Source: Ureibacillus acetophenoni (GTDB taxonomy: Bacteria; Bacillota; Bacilli; Bacillales_A; Planococcaceae). From it: 64,000 bases of DNA. Numbering within the stretch: position 1 is the first letter of the stretch; each line of letters opens with the position of its first letter. A model generated the notes under the pieces. The model made no database searches. It was not told the DNA's origin and worked only from the letters and a program-made list of their open reading frames with translations. The position numbers and the translations under genes are program-made. Shown here one piece after another: positions 63,977-64,000 of this stretch. The DNA is taken from assembly GCF_900220965.1 (NCBI RefSeq), contig NZ_OBQC01000002.1:399176-463175 (forward strand). Reading direction: 5' to 3'.

Positions 63977-64000
63977 TTAAAGGTTTTTAATTAATTCGTT
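63977..64000 (-). CDS. Possible 3' end of icd (last 7 codons)
   Basis: At the right edge the minus strand reads NELIKNL then TAA. The Bacillus order icd-mdh and the fit of such an ending to isocitrate dehydrogenase suggest the last codons of icd. Too short to prove. Confidence 0.4.
   Translation of the reverse strand, partial: NELIKNL

Overview
The window is AT-rich chromosomal DNA from a spore-forming low-GC Firmicute. The backbone follows the Bacillus subtilis order read on the minus strand: (icd)-mdh-phoP-phoR-polA-mutM-coaE-gapB-nrdR-dnaB-dnaI-thrS-infC-rpmI-rplT-ysdA-ysdB-M42 peptidase-sspI-ysgA-pheS-pheT-rnhC-zapA-cvpA-polX-mutS2. A small acid-soluble spore protein (SspI), T-box leaders, an L20-type leader and an ATT-initiated infC all fit Bacillales. 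Divergence from B. subtilis, the intervening genes and the absence of speD between gapB and nrdR suggest a Lysinibacillus/Solibacillus/Ureibacillus-type relative. That genus-level guess is inference.

Layout. 1-6.2 kb: DNA maintenance and division genes (mutS2 cut by the window edge, polX, cvpA, zapA, rnhC). 6.2-9 kb: a 51-bp hairpin repeat array, a 53-aa small gene, a LysM-CAP secreted protein, an isochorismatase-like hydrolase and a membrane protein. 9-12.9 kb: pheST under a Phe T-box. 13-18.7 kb: an inserted sugar-type (CUT1) ABC importer with a serine beta-lactamase-fold hydrolase. 19-20.7 kb: DUF2935 protein and an SpoU rRNA methyltransferase. 20.8-25.6 kb: NAD biosynthesis (nifS-like gene divergent from nadB-nadC-nadA). 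25.7-28.6 kb: membrane proteins, sspI, argF. 29-33.3 kb: an acyl-CoA-ligase/SDR pair and an ECF sigma operon. 33.4-36.9 kb: two VOC proteins, M42 peptidase, dUTPase, ysdB with a sigma-W promoter. 37-39.3 kb: a short, T-box controlled methionyl-tRNA synthetase flanked by two different repeat arrays. 39.3-43.9 kb: ribosomal protein/IF3 operon, a mini phospholipase-A2-like protein and thrS with its T-box. 44-48.2 kb: the primosome-loading operon nrdR-dnaB-dnaI. 48.6-52.2 kb: gapB and a second ECF sigma operon. 52.3-52.9 kb: a higher-order TTGCGA repeat array. 52.9-64 kb: coaE-mutM-polA, hflKC, phoPR, a MaoC-like protein, mdh and probably the last codons of icd.

The most unusual features are: (1) DnaB of 914 aa, about twice the B. 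subtilis length, because the DnaD/DnaB C-terminal DNA-binding module is present in five tandem, diverged copies; (2) four intergenic tandem-repeat arrays, unrelated in primary sequence but with near-identical architecture (51-, 51-, 52- and 102-bp periods, three of them built from inverted arms with a GACA/TGTC core); (3) an internally duplicated putative anti-sigma ectodomain carrying a 13-serine microsatellite; and (4) a PhoR kinase with almost no extracytoplasmic sensor. No rRNA, tRNA, transposase, prophage or CRISPR array was seen.
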